From positions 1-38,098 of the forward strand of contig JAIXTE010000147.1 of NCBI GenBank assembly GCA_027484315.1: a stretch of DNA of 38,098 bases, read 5' to 3'. Both the position numbers and the translations under genes were made by a program. Under the pieces are notes generated by a model. The model saw only the letters and a list, made by a program, of their open reading frames with translations. It ran no database searches and was not told where the DNA came from. Below, piece by piece: positions 7,685-14,639 of this stretch; within the stretch, counting starts at the first letter, position 1, and every line of letters begins with the position of its first letter. Origin of the DNA: Burkholderiales bacterium (GTDB lineage: Bacteria; Pseudomonadota; Gammaproteobacteria; Burkholderiales; Burkholderiaceae_B).

Positions 7685-7875
7685 GTGACTGTATGCACGA
7701 AGTCGGGTGATTGTAGTCACGATCCACAATGACTGTAGTTACGAGGCCGAATGATCGTATGCACGCACTAAAATGATCGTATTCACGATGCTTTTTATGA
7801 ATGAAATCACGAAAAAAGTGATCGAATGACCGAGAAAAGTGAATGTAAACACGAAATAAGTGACTGGATCTACGA
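7685..7875 (+). repeat. oriV iteron array, nine copies
   Basis: Nine 16-bp direct repeats start at 7685, 7707, 7729, 7751, 7773, 7797, 7818, 7839 and 7860, so spacing is 22-22-22-22-24-21-21-21 bp. The consensus is RTGAYYGTAKKCACGA. The first five are closest to consensus (for example GTGACTGTATGCACGA and ATGATCGTATTCACGA); the last four diverge at positions 5-12 but keep TGA and mostly CACGA. Spacing of about two helical turns puts all Rep monomers on one face of the DNA. The change from 22 to 21 bp after a 24-bp step divides the array into two sub-arrays. Confidence 0.93.
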
Positions 7876-8041
7876 TTATGGAGAACCCACAACGTCCCAG
7901 TAGCAACGACTGACCACCAAATAAGTCCTTTTTCTGGTGTTTTTTTTAGATCTGGAGACTACCTCGGGTAACCTTTTACAAAGAGTGGATATGCGGCACA
8001 GAATTTTTATGTCACTTAGACGAGACAAAGGGAATGAGGTA

Positions 8042-8305
8042 ATGAAGAGCATCGAGTCAGGTCCGCTGAAAAGCTATGCTGATCAACTAGAAACTGTTAG
8101 TTCGCTTCTTGCCTCGCTGCAGGGATACTTTGGGGAAAACCTTCACACAGCACTTATCAAGAAGGATGGTGCAAGTGATGCCGATGCTAGCTGGGCGGTT
8201 TGTTCCGAGAAGAGTGGCGTGGTCTGCATCTGTGGAAAAAGAGACGCCGAGGGATCTCAGGAGCTGGCATTTGTCATCGCATCCCTTCTAAATCTGAGAA
8301 AATAA
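8042..8305 (+). CDS. hypothetical protein, 87 aa, upstream of the FliK-like gene
   Basis: The frame is open from a GTG at 7937, but I chose the ATG at 8042 because AAAGGGA (8027-8033) precedes it by about 8 nt and the upstream residues look non-coding. The 87-aa product is small and soluble, beginning MKSIESGPLKSYADQLETV. It has a helical N-terminal half and a Cys-containing strand-rich stretch (SWAVCSEKSGVVCICGK). No family is recognised. It ends 10 bp before the FliK-like gene, so the two are probably one operon and may work together, for example as chaperone and partner. That last point is inference. Confidence 0.6.
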   Translation: MKSIESGPLKSYADQLETVSSLLASLQGYFGENLHTALIKKDGASDADASWAVCSEKSGVVCICGKRDAEGSQELAFVIASLLNLRK

Positions 8306-8315
8306 GGTGTAAAGA

Positions 8316-9503
8316 ATGAACGCAATAGGCACTAATAAGGTTCAGGATACTAAGCAGTCATCAGATTTTACAATTAGGCAGTTCGCAAAGGGCGATTCCT
8401 CTGAGGAGGGCCTTCAATTTGCTTCTTTGATGACATCCTCTTTCAAAGAGCCGGAGTTCTTTAGCGACATCAGGGAGCAAGAAACCTCTCTGACAAATGA
8501 CTTTTCCAGCCGTTTTGACGTCGAGGCTAGCCTAGCAATTCTAGCAAGGTCATCGTCATCACGAGATACCACTACGACCGCTCAAACCCCTTCTAACGGC
8601 TTTGCTTTCTTCAAACGGATCGAAGTTGTTAATCCCGTTACCGCGCAGTCGAATTCAGTTGATTACGAATCGAAATCAAATGCAGTGGATCAACAGACAA
8701 GGCAAGCTGATACGAATTCGCAGGAGCCTTTAGATCAACAAAAGAAGGCACACGATGGCGCCAAACAACAAGACAACAACAAGCAAAATGAGAGCAGGGT
8801 GATGGACAACAAGCGTTCAGAACCCCAAATAAATTCAAACCAGCACCAAAATGCTGACCTTATTGAAGATCTAGGGGCTCCCAAAAGCTATCTTTCTATC
8901 GCATCCGAGAGATTCGCGTCAATGCGTGTCGAGCAGAGGAGGATTCTAGAAACGCTTCAACCTGGTGCTCTAACAGCATCCCAGGGTGTCGCTGAGGCCG
9001 ATTCTTCGATAACAACGAACATTTCGGCTCTGATCTCAGACAACCAGAAGCAAACCCGCCTGGAGTCTTTTGCCTCTATACGTTCACCGTTAAATACGAA
9101 GGGTTTCGCTGAGGAAGCATCCTCCAAGATAAGTCTCTTTATTGACAAAAGGGTATCCTCAGCGACGATATCGTTGTCACCGGATACGATGGGAGCTGTG
9201 AAAATCAACATTGAGGTCAAGGGCAACGATGTGTTTATGCGTCTTGCGGCTAAAGACGACGCCACAGCACAACTTTTCATGCAGAACCTTGGAACGCTAA
9301 AGGAATCACTGGCCGAGAAGGGATTGACACTCCATGTCGGGCAGGAGTCGTCCTTTTTAAGCGGAGGTTTTGATCAGAACGCAACAGGCCGTGACAACCA
9401 GAATGCACCAGAAAATGCGGGCGCCTTACAAGAGGCCGATGCTCACAATTTTGTGAAAACCGAGTCTCAAAATCCAGGTGAGGGCTATATATCCAAGGCT
9501 TAA
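8316..9503 (+). CDS. protein with FliK-type (Flg_hook) C-terminal domain
   Basis: A 395-aa protein with AAGG 8 nt before the ATG. The first ~275 residues are low-complexity, rich in Ser, Gln, Asn and Asp and free of hydrophobic segments. Residues of about 278-350 match the hook-length control C-terminal domain: SSATISLSPDTMGAVKINIE is the typical 'a.i.L.P..LG.v.i.i.v' signature. It is followed by VFMRLAAKDDATAQLF and LGTLKESLAEKGLTLHVG, the 'L..Lr..L...Gl.l' ending. FliK proteins act as secreted rulers that switch flagellar export specificity. No flagellar or type III gene is present here, so the role must be different, possibly linked to the transfer apparatus or pilus. The domain call rests on motif recognition and is fairly confident; the function is not known. 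Confidence 0.75.
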   Translation: MNAIGTNKVQDTKQSSDFTIRQFAKGDSSEEGLQFASLMTSSFKEPEFFSDIREQETSLTNDFSSRFDVEASLAILARSSSSRDTTTTAQTPSNGFAFFKRIEVVNPVTAQSNSVDYESKSNAVDQQTRQADTNSQEPLDQQKKAHDGAKQQDNNKQNESRVMDNKRSEPQINSNQHQNADLIEDLGAPKSYLSIASERFASMRVEQRRILETLQPGALTASQGVAEADSSITTNISALISDNQKQTRLESFASIRSPLNTKGFAEEASSKISLFIDKRVSSATISLSPDTMGAVKINIEVKGNDVFMRLAAKDDATAQLFMQNLGTLKESLAEKGLTLHVGQESSFLSGGFDQNATGRDNQNAPENAGALQEADAHNFVKTESQNPGEGYISKA

Positions 9504-9519
9504 GTGAGTGAATGCACGA
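9504..9519 (+). repeat. orphan iteron between convergent genes
   Basis: GTGAGTGAATGCACGA starts directly after the stop codon of the FliK-like gene. It matches the origin iteron consensus except at variable positions 5 and 8, and lies about 1.6 kb from the array. It may be a second Rep binding site for copy control or simply a copy moved by rearrangement. Confidence 0.6.
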
Positions 9520-9549
9520 ACCCCATGCCGAAAATATCGACAGAGTGGT

Positions 9550-10410
9550 TCACTCCGGCCTTTTTAGTATCAGATACTGATCCCGTTCCTTGGTAGGAGT
9601 GCATTTAACCAAATCGGCGTCTATCCGGGTCAACGTGCCTTCTCCGTAGTAACAACTGGTCAACCTAGATAAGCCCCCATTGTTGTCAATAAACTCGTCT
9701 ACATGCTTCTGCTTAAAGAACGCGAACATGGACATGTATAGGGCGCAGGCAACCACACCATATTTCAAAGTTGAAAAACTAAAGATGGTCTGAAGCCAAA
9801 CTGGGCTCTTCTTCCTTAGTCGCTCAGGCAAAAGGCAATGATCAAACCTTATAGACTCGGCTTCTTCTTTAAACTTGGCGAGCAGTCTTTCTGATTGGGA
9901 CAACAGATTTTCCAGTTGAACGTGATGTTCCTTTTGAACGCTGTTTTGCGCCATGTAGGTGAGAAGGATTGGCCAAAGGGGGTCAGAATCGCTCAACCGC
10001 AGGACATCAGACAAGTGGATGCCCATCTGAACTTCAGATTGAGTGGGCGAACGTCCTATTAACTCCCGGTATAAAAACGAAAAGCTGTCTTCCTGGATCT
10101 TTGGAAATAACGAGGAGGCACCATCTCGGGCATTGTCATTATCTTCTATGCTTCTCTTAAGGCTGCCGATTTTGTCCTTCAACGTAGAGAGAGGAGCAGG
10201 TGTTTGGTCCGACCCAGTCTTCACCGTAGAAGAGGAGATTACAGGCCTGGAATTGCTATTTCCATTTTCACGTTTGGTAACGGAGTCAGCGGCATGTTGG
10301 CTTACGGGGACCTCCTTGGCTCCGCCGTCTCCTCCCTGGTTGAACACCCCGGAAGACTTAAGCCCCTCCGGGGTAAAACGACTAAATACGTCGTCTTTGT
10401 TCGAACTCAT
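9550..10410 (-). CDS. single-pass membrane protein, last gene of the bactofilin-ParA operon
   Basis: A 286-aa protein of unknown family. The first ~95 residues are polar and probably disordered. A helical cytoplasmic region follows, with likely coiled coil around 150-185 (QLENLLSQSERLLAKFKEEA). One hydrophobic segment lies at about 210-230 (TLKYGVVACALYMSMFAFF), leaving a ~50-residue C-terminal domain with two cysteines, probably periplasmic. There is no signal peptide, so the topology is likely N-in, C-out. Its ATG overlaps the stop of the ParA-like gene (10407-10410), so translation is coupled. The arrangement would suit a membrane anchor or receptor for the ATPase, but this is inferred from context only. 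Confidence 0.75.
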   Translation of the reverse strand: MSSNKDDVFSRFTPEGLKSSGVFNQGGDGGAKEVPVSQHAADSVTKRENGNSNSRPVISSSTVKTGSDQTPAPLSTLKDKIGSLKRSIEDNDNARDGASSLFPKIQEDSFSFLYRELIGRSPTQSEVQMGIHLSDVLRLSDSDPLWPILLTYMAQNSVQKEHHVQLENLLSQSERLLAKFKEEAESIRFDHCLLPERLRKKSPVWLQTIFSFSTLKYGVVACALYMSMFAFFKQKHVDEFIDNNGGLSRLTSCYYGEGTLTRIDADLVKCTPTKERDQYLILKRPE

Positions 10411-11153
10411 TGTCCGAGAGCCTTTTTGTTATCGGCGACATCCGCGATAACGGACTTAACGATCGAAGATAAGTTAGAACGGCTCTGGTTCAAGAAGTTT
10501 CTCAAGCGAATTTGATTGAACGCGTTAAGACCGGTCTCCGAACCGTCCTTTTCGTGACCCTCAGTGAACGTAAGGTTACGGTGAACCAATGCATCACGAA
10601 TCCCTGTGTCAAGGGGAGGAATCCACATATCCTCAGCGTATGGCAACTCGAAGTATTTCTTTTTCGCGCTGCTTGAATTCCAGATATCAAATTCACGACC
10701 AAGGAAAGTATTTCGTACTACAAAGAATTTGTTGTAGGGCCACTCTTGACGGAAGCAGTTCTCAAGAAGAATTACGGAATCTCTACCGGGATCGAGCATC
10801 CACACGATATTAAGAGAAACTCCGATTGACTGCATTGCTTCGGAGAAGATTCCGCCGAACTCGTCTGCAGCTTTGCCAACCTGGGCAGGAAGGCTTGCAA
10901 CGATGATATCCCGATCAATGTTTTGAATCCAGTCGACCATAGCAGCCCATCCATCACCGGTACTCAAGTCAAATTTCCCTGTGGGAACCTTGTTTTCATA
11001 GACTACACTTACGTCCGGATTTCGCGAATCGCAATCCAGCAAGGCTAGGTAATCGTTATCGGGCTCATAAAGAATGTCCAGCAGGATCTTGGAGGTAAAA
11101 CTTTTTCCAACTCCACCTTTGTCTCCGTGCACAAAAACTAATGATTTTCCCAT
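10407..11153 (-). CDS. ParA/MinD-family ATPase (TraL/VirC1-like)
   Basis: A 248-aa P-loop ATPase. The deviant Walker A is GDKGGVGKS (residues 10-18), with the signature lysine K12 that marks the ParA/MinD/VirC1 group. The A' motif is LALLDCDSRNPD (D40, D42). The usual Walker B Asp of 'DxPP' is not apparent; the equivalent strand reads DIIVASLPAQ, as in several plasmid transfer ATPases that diverge here. These proteins dimerise with ATP and position plasmids, relaxosomes or protein clusters on the nucleoid or membrane. No ParB is encoded next to it. The partners instead are an HTH protein (2 bp upstream) and a bactofilin. Its likely job is positioning of the plasmid or of the transfer machine. 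Confidence 0.88.
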   Translation of the reverse strand: MGKSLVFVHGDKGGVGKSFTSKILLDILYEPDNDYLALLDCDSRNPDVSVVYENKVPTGKFDLSTGDGWAAMVDWIQNIDRDIIVASLPAQVGKAADEFGGIFSEAMQSIGVSLNIVWMLDPGRDSVILLENCFRQEWPYNKFFVVRNTFLGREFDIWNSSSAKKKYFELPYAEDMWIPPLDTGIRDALVHRNLTFTEGHEKDGSETGLNAFNQIRLRNFLNQSRSNLSSIVKSVIADVADNKKALGQ

Positions 11154-11155
11154 GA

Positions 11156-11530
11156 TTATTTTTTCCCCTGATTAATGGTTACTTTGTTCATAATGTTGTC
11201 CATCGACGAGCCCAAGCTTTTCCCGCCTCCCTTCTTCTTTCTCGACTTCACTCGCAATGGTTTTTTGTTCTCTATCGCCCAATCTTTGTAAAGTCGAACC
11301 AACGTTTGCCTGGTTGTTTCCACCCCGGAATCAGCAAGTCTTTTTATGATCTCCGACTGATTCATACTCTCAAGAAGCTCATGGATTAGAGCCATGTTTT
11401 CCTTGAGTAGTCTTGTTTTTGTGGGGTTTGGGCCGCGATTTTTAGGAAGTCGAGGATCCATTATCGAATCCTCTATGGCCTTTTCAAGACCTCTGCGCAC
11501 CCGTTCGGTTAACGCGACGTTTTCTGTCAT
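11156..11530 (-). CDS. small HTH DNA-binding protein
   Basis: A 124-aa basic protein with Shine-Dalgarno GGAG 7 nt before the ATG at 11530. The middle (about residues 50-85) has a helix-turn-helix pattern, MNQSEIIKRLADSGVETTRQ followed by TLVRLYKDW. This is similar in layout to the HTH of the protein at 527-1039. The C-terminus is Lys-rich (KSRKKKGGGK). It sits between the bactofilin and the ParA-like gene with gaps of only 2 bp, so it may be the DNA-binding partner that replaces ParB, or the operon regulator. Both are inference. Confidence 0.75.
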   Translation of the reverse strand: MTENVALTERVRRGLEKAIEDSIMDPRLPKNRGPNPTKTRLLKENMALIHELLESMNQSEIIKRLADSGVETTRQTLVRLYKDWAIENKKPLRVKSRKKKGGGKSLGSSMDNIMNKVTINQGKK

Positions 11531-11532
11531 AT

Positions 11533-11994
11533 TTACACTCCACCGATTTGAATTTTTGAGCCGACCAGTTTGAAGGCACCCGGTGCGTTATTCAGTGTCC
11601 GGCCCCTTACCTCCCCCCTACCTTTCTTCGTAACACCCACAGCATGGACATCACCCTCCACCAAACCAGAGTCGAGTACGACGACCATGTCCGCATAGAT
11701 ATCCCCATCAATCCGACCCTCAACATAAACACATGGAGCGATCACATCACCAACAACTGTTGCAGAAGGGTATATCCAACACACAGCCGTTTCCATTCCG
11801 TCAACAATCAAGCTCCCGAAGTGTCGCCCGTCAACTTTTAATCCCGTCGAACATTTGATATTGCCCTCACTTGTGCTGTTGGAGGCGAGCGTACTCCCTA
11901 TTGCTTTGGCACCCACCGCCTCGCCAGCCGAGGAAAAAATTTTGTACTGCAGGAATCCATCAGAGCTTTTATTTTTCTTTTTGAGTGACCACAT
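11533..11994 (-). CDS. bactofilin (polymer-forming cytoskeletal protein)
   Basis: A 153-aa protein. Residues of about 45-140 have the bactofilin repeat pattern: GLKVDGRHFGSLIVDG, then VVGDVIAPCVYVEGRIDGDI, then LDSGLVEGDVHAVG. The alternating valine/isoleucine and 'G.i.G.v' turns form a right-handed beta-helix. Bactofilins polymerise without nucleotide into filaments that act as scaffolds at poles or under the membrane, and recruit enzymes or ParABS-type complexes. Flanking tails of ~45 and ~13 residues are polar, as usual for the family. It is the second gene of a five-gene operon with a ParA-like ATPase. A bactofilin on a conjugative plasmid, beside transfer genes, is unusual. Confidence 0.88.
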   Translation of the reverse strand: MWSLKKKNKSSDGFLQYKIFSSAGEAVGAKAIGSTLASNSTSEGNIKCSTGLKVDGRHFGSLIVDGMETAVCWIYPSATVVGDVIAPCVYVEGRIDGDIYADMVVVLDSGLVEGDVHAVGVTKKGRGEVRGRTLNNAPGAFKLVGSKIQIGGV

Positions 11995-11996
11995 AT

Positions 11997-12590
11997 TTAA
12001 GATCCGTCATCCATTATTTGAATAAGGCGCCTATCGGTAAGAACAAAGAGCTCCACCGGATTTACAGACACCACCACCTCTCCGTTTGGCAAAACCATCC
12101 CGACACGGAAGTCAGCTATTTCATCGCCCTTTCTAAACAACGCCCTGGACGAGTCAATCAAGATCAGCCCACTATTTCTCAGCAATACGTTCCCAGATAG
12201 CCAATCTCCGGACGAAGGTCTATAAACCCTCGCTTTCTCGCTGGTCGGTGGCTTTGCACTCAGGCCAAATGGATCCGGGGCGGGCGACTGACCTTGCTGT
12301 TGTTCAGTGCTTGGAGCTCGCCTCATCAAAACCATCGAATTCTCCTGGGCAATTAAATCCACCAATTTTTCAACATCCTTCATCGCTTTGGGAACCAAAC
12401 TCGGATCCACAACCTTTTTAACCGGTTCGAAAACCTCCATTTTTGAGACGTCCACTTCATATTCGACGGTCTCCTCAAAATCCACCAGCAAGCGTGAATT
12501 ACTTACCGCCATTGGAACCGTGAAGCAGGTCGCCGCCAAAGCCCCCAGAAATAAAACAACCGGCATGCGCCTTTTTTTAATTAGGGACAT
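11997..12590 (-). CDS. membrane-anchored periplasmic protein, PilP/GspC-like C-terminal domain
   Basis: I chose the ATG at 12590 (197 aa, MSLIKKRRMPVVLFLGALAA); the frame is open to a TTG at 12635. The N-terminus has a basic stretch then one hydrophobic helix, giving a signal anchor. A Pro/Gln-rich linker follows around 95-135. The last ~65 residues (LFRKGDEIADFRVGMVLPNG then EVVVSV) look like the small beta-barrel domain of PilP, GspC or DotF: a 'G..i....V..i....v.v' pattern. Such domains link inner-membrane assemblies to secretins or outer-membrane rings. It is the promoter-proximal gene of the bactofilin operon, 2 bp before the bactofilin. A role docking the cytoskeletal module to the envelope machine is inferred. 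Confidence 0.7.
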   Translation of the reverse strand: MSLIKKRRMPVVLFLGALAATCFTVPMAVSNSRLLVDFEETVEYEVDVSKMEVFEPVKKVVDPSLVPKAMKDVEKLVDLIAQENSMVLMRRAPSTEQQQGQSPAPDPFGLSAKPPTSEKARVYRPSSGDWLSGNVLLRNSGLILIDSSRALFRKGDEIADFRVGMVLPNGEVVVSVNPVELFVLTDRRLIQIMDDGS

Positions 12591-12666
12591 CCTGACAATC
12601 TGTAGATTCAGATCAGAAGGCGGCGGAACGAACAATTAAGGCACCATAAAATGTTTTAGTATATAT

Positions 12667-12695
12667 AATGTAGCAAAAACAAGATGACAAATCAA
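12667..12695 (-). promoter_or_regulatory. promoter of the bactofilin-ParA operon
   Basis: On the minus strand TTGATT (complement of 12690-12695) and TACATT (complement of 12667-12672) are spaced by 17 bp. This gives a leader of about 70 nt before the ATG at 12590. The complementary strand also holds a perfect TATAAT (12664-12669) that could serve the rightward transfer operon, though its -35 is poor. Confidence 0.55.
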
Positions 12696-12723
12696 GAGAA
12701 AAAGTGTAAAATTGAGGTAAATT

Positions 12724-12774
12724 ATGGATAAATATAAAAATGCCGAAAAAAGCACCACTCATACCGCCACTTAA
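12724..12774 (+). CDS. possible 16-aa leader peptide overlapping the first transfer-operon gene
   Basis: An ATG at 12724 follows GAGG (12714-12717) by 6 nt, the best ribosome site in this region. It reads MDKYKNAEKSTTHTAT and then stops at 12772-12774. It overlaps the ATG of the 400-aa gene (12740) in another frame, and that ATG itself has only a weak site. Translation of the leader could control or couple entry to the long gene. Confidence 0.35.
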   Translation: MDKYKNAEKSTTHTAT

Positions 12775-13942
12775 GCGTGAATTCTCTCCGAGGTGTCTCC
12801 AGCTTTGGTTGACCAGCGAGTTCTCGGAGATTGTATTGAATCGCTCCCCGCTAGAGCTCGGGTTCTTCCTTCGAATCGCCCACCACGCCTTTAGTCCTGG
12901 CGCAAGAGCTTCTCTTCCATCTCGTAGGTTGTGCCTCCTGAGTGTCCTCGGGCTAAAGGAATCCGACCTTGCCAGCAAAGAAACTGTCTCGGCTGTGAAT
13001 TGGAGCCTTGGGGGTTGGAGGCTCGCTAGCGATGGCCGCCTATATCACCCCCATTTTGCTTACCTTTATTCAAGGGCCTACAACGACGATTCGTTTGGGA
13101 TTGCGGTAAGTGAAGGTTTCAAGCCGGGATCGGTGCTCTCCCTTCTTGCGTCGAACAATGTGGGCGGTTTCGTGGAGACGTCGATACAAATTTCTCAGGA
13201 GTTGGCTGCTTCATTTTCAAGCGGACGGATTTTGTCCGTCTCAGATATTTTTAAAAGGCCTAGTGGCCAAGACATCTGTACTGGGGATACTTTCGGAGAC
13301 GACTTCAGGGGGGCACCGCTAACCAGCGAGGAGTTTGGCTTGAATATAGAAGAGGGTGCTCTTCCCTTGTCTGTGTTTGATCGCCTTACCGCCTCCTTTG
13401 ATAGCATCATGACTGCCCAGGCTTTTCGCTCAATATTTTCTTCTGGGGGCCGAAACAAAGTTCACAAAATTAACGCCAACTGGATCCTCTTTAACAAGAT
13501 CTTCCCGGAGGGAGTTCAGCTTGGTTATTTTGATGTTTTGTACTCCAGGTTGATTAAGCAGAAAAGCGGCGACCTCACTCTGCCTTACCTGGTAAAAATT
13601 TTCGATTCTTATTCCATGGCCATAAAGAATGTGCAGGCCTCGGAGTGGGTTTCAAGGGAGATTGGCGTTCTGCTTCTTGGTCTCCCCTCGCAAATTGCGT
13701 CAAAAATCTCCTTCTCTTTGTTGTCGAGATCGGCGCATTTTGATCGACAATATTACGAGTCGAAGCTTTTTGAAGCCTTCAATCAAGAGGGAAAGCGAAA
13801 GTTTGTTCTGTTGGAAAAGATATCGAGCGAGTTGCTTGCCGAGAGTTCATTTATCCACACATCGACGGGATCGGATGTAGTCGACACACCTGATGCCGCC
13901 GGTGGTGCCATAGACGTGTTTGATTTGATTGGGAGAAACTGA
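12740..13942 (+). CDS. hypothetical protein, 400 aa, first gene of the transfer operon
   Basis: A soluble protein with no signal peptide or membrane helix. The ATG at 12740 has only a weak GGA 11 nt upstream and lies inside a possible leader peptide. Residues of about 10-120 include a Trp-rich helical region (LWLTSEFSEIVLNRS, NWSLGGWRLASDGRLYHPHF). This resembles, only in general style, the N-terminal 'DUF1376-like' parts of phage replication proteins that read a wing before a variable linker. The C-terminal ~150 residues are helical. It overlaps the next gene by 1 nt (TGATG), and that gene also looks phage-replication-like. I do not recognise a certain family. It may belong with the replication functions rather than with secretion, although it is transcribed toward dotI. 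Confidence 0.75.
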   Translation: MPKKAPLIPPLKREFSPRCLQLWLTSEFSEIVLNRSPLELGFFLRIAHHAFSPGARASLPSRRLCLLSVLGLKESDLASKETVSAVNWSLGGWRLASDGRLYHPHFAYLYSRAYNDDSFGIAVSEGFKPGSVLSLLASNNVGGFVETSIQISQELAASFSSGRILSVSDIFKRPSGQDICTGDTFGDDFRGAPLTSEEFGLNIEEGALPLSVFDRLTASFDSIMTAQAFRSIFSSGGRNKVHKINANWILFNKIFPEGVQLGYFDVLYSRLIKQKSGDLTLPYLVKIFDSYSMAIKNVQASEWVSREIGVLLLGLPSQIASKISFSLLSRSAHFDRQYYESKLFEAFNQEGKRKFVLLEKISSELLAESSFIHTSTGSDVVDTPDAAGGAIDVFDLIGRN

Positions 13943-14571
13943 TGGTGCAGAAACGCGAAGACCTCCTTAAGGTTAAGTCACGCTGGCAGCTTGAAGAAGT
14001 GGAAGTGTTTTTTGATTATCTTGATATCATCATCGGGAAGGTCTACAGCTCTGTTTGCGATTTGGATGTCAAAAGATTCTGGCTTTCACGATTTGATTCA
14101 TATCCCCTTAATGATGTGATGAAGGGTTTTCATCGGATGATCGAATCCGGAAAGATATATGGGCGACCTACGCCGGACCTTTTGTTTTTGGAGTTATCAC
14201 AGAATAATCTATCATTGGCTCGTGAAAAGTGGTCTGAAGTCCAGGACGCTGTAAGGCTTATCGGCCCTCATCGATCGGTTGAGTTCTCGTCACCCGACAT
14301 TGCCTTTGCGGTAAGGTCTATAGGCTGGTTCAGGATATGCTCTGCTTACATCAGTGACGAATCGGCTTTGTTTGCCCTCTTCACGGAGAAACTTGCTCAC
14401 CACAATCCCTCTCTTCACGATTCCGTGGTTCTCGGGCTGGGGAACGAGAATAGAAAGGCCCTTGGAATTACATTTCAGGAGCCCACCAAAACTCCGGCCG
14501 CCGAACAAAGGTACGCGGATGGTATTACAGGCGGTTCATTACTTCTGGATTCCGCCAAAAAAACTCCGTAA
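13942..14571 (+). CDS. DUF6475-like protein (phage replication-associated type)
   Basis: A 209-aa protein. Residues of about 20-150 follow the pattern I know from DUF6475-type prophage proteins near replication genes. An N-terminal helix comes first (VEVFFDYLDIIIGKVY), then FWLSRFDSYPLNDVMKGFHR, then GRPTPDLLFLEL, then AREKWSEVQDAVRLIGPHRS, then a 'D.i...v...GW...c' stretch (DIAFAVRSIGWFRICSAY). Members sit beside helicase loaders and primosomal genes; their biochemical role is not established. The usual double glycine before W is SIGW here. It overlaps the upstream gene by 1 nt. The C-terminal ~35 residues are polar. A gap of 68 bp separates it from dotI. The domain name is from memory and should be checked by profile search. 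Confidence 0.7.
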   Translation: MVQKREDLLKVKSRWQLEEVEVFFDYLDIIIGKVYSSVCDLDVKRFWLSRFDSYPLNDVMKGFHRMIESGKIYGRPTPDLLFLELSQNNLSLAREKWSEVQDAVRLIGPHRSVEFSSPDIAFAVRSIGWFRICSAYISDESALFALFTEKLAHHNPSLHDSVVLGLGNENRKALGITFQEPTKTPAAEQRYADGITGGSLLLDSAKKTP

Positions 14572-14628
14572 TGTTTTGTTTTTCTATTTAATGCTCTTTT
14601 TTTTGATCTAATAGATAGATATAAAAAT

Positions 14629-14632
14629 GGAG
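14629..14632 (+). promoter_or_regulatory. ribosome binding site deciding the TTG start of dotI
   Basis: GGAG at 14629-14632 lies 7 nt before the TTG at 14640. No ATG or GTG in the dotI frame is placed as well, so the TTG start is the best choice. The site is also inside a 9-codon frame starting ATG at 14627. Confidence 0.6.
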
Positions 14633-14639
14633 CATCAAA

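Noticed and set aside
7915-7947. Terminator between the iterons and the 87-aa gene
   Set aside because: CACCA/TGGTG with a 15-nt loop before a T-run is a short stem with a long loop; likely chance in AT-rich DNA.
7937-8041. GTG start for the 87-aa protein
   Set aside because: It is followed by a T-run and lies in origin DNA without a ribosome site; the ATG at 8042 has AAAGGGA upstream.
7380-8041. DnaA boxes in the origin
   Set aside because: No match to TTATNCACA with one mismatch was convincing on either strand, so none is reported.
9541-9570. Terminator after the FliK-like gene
   Set aside because: The stem GAGTG/CACTC is only 5 bp and the T-run is separated by CGGCC and lies inside the end of the convergent gene; too weak to call.
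12613-12978. 121-aa minus-strand frame spanning the divergent promoter region
   Set aside because: It runs through the promoter of the bactofilin operon and is antisense to the start of the 400-aa gene.
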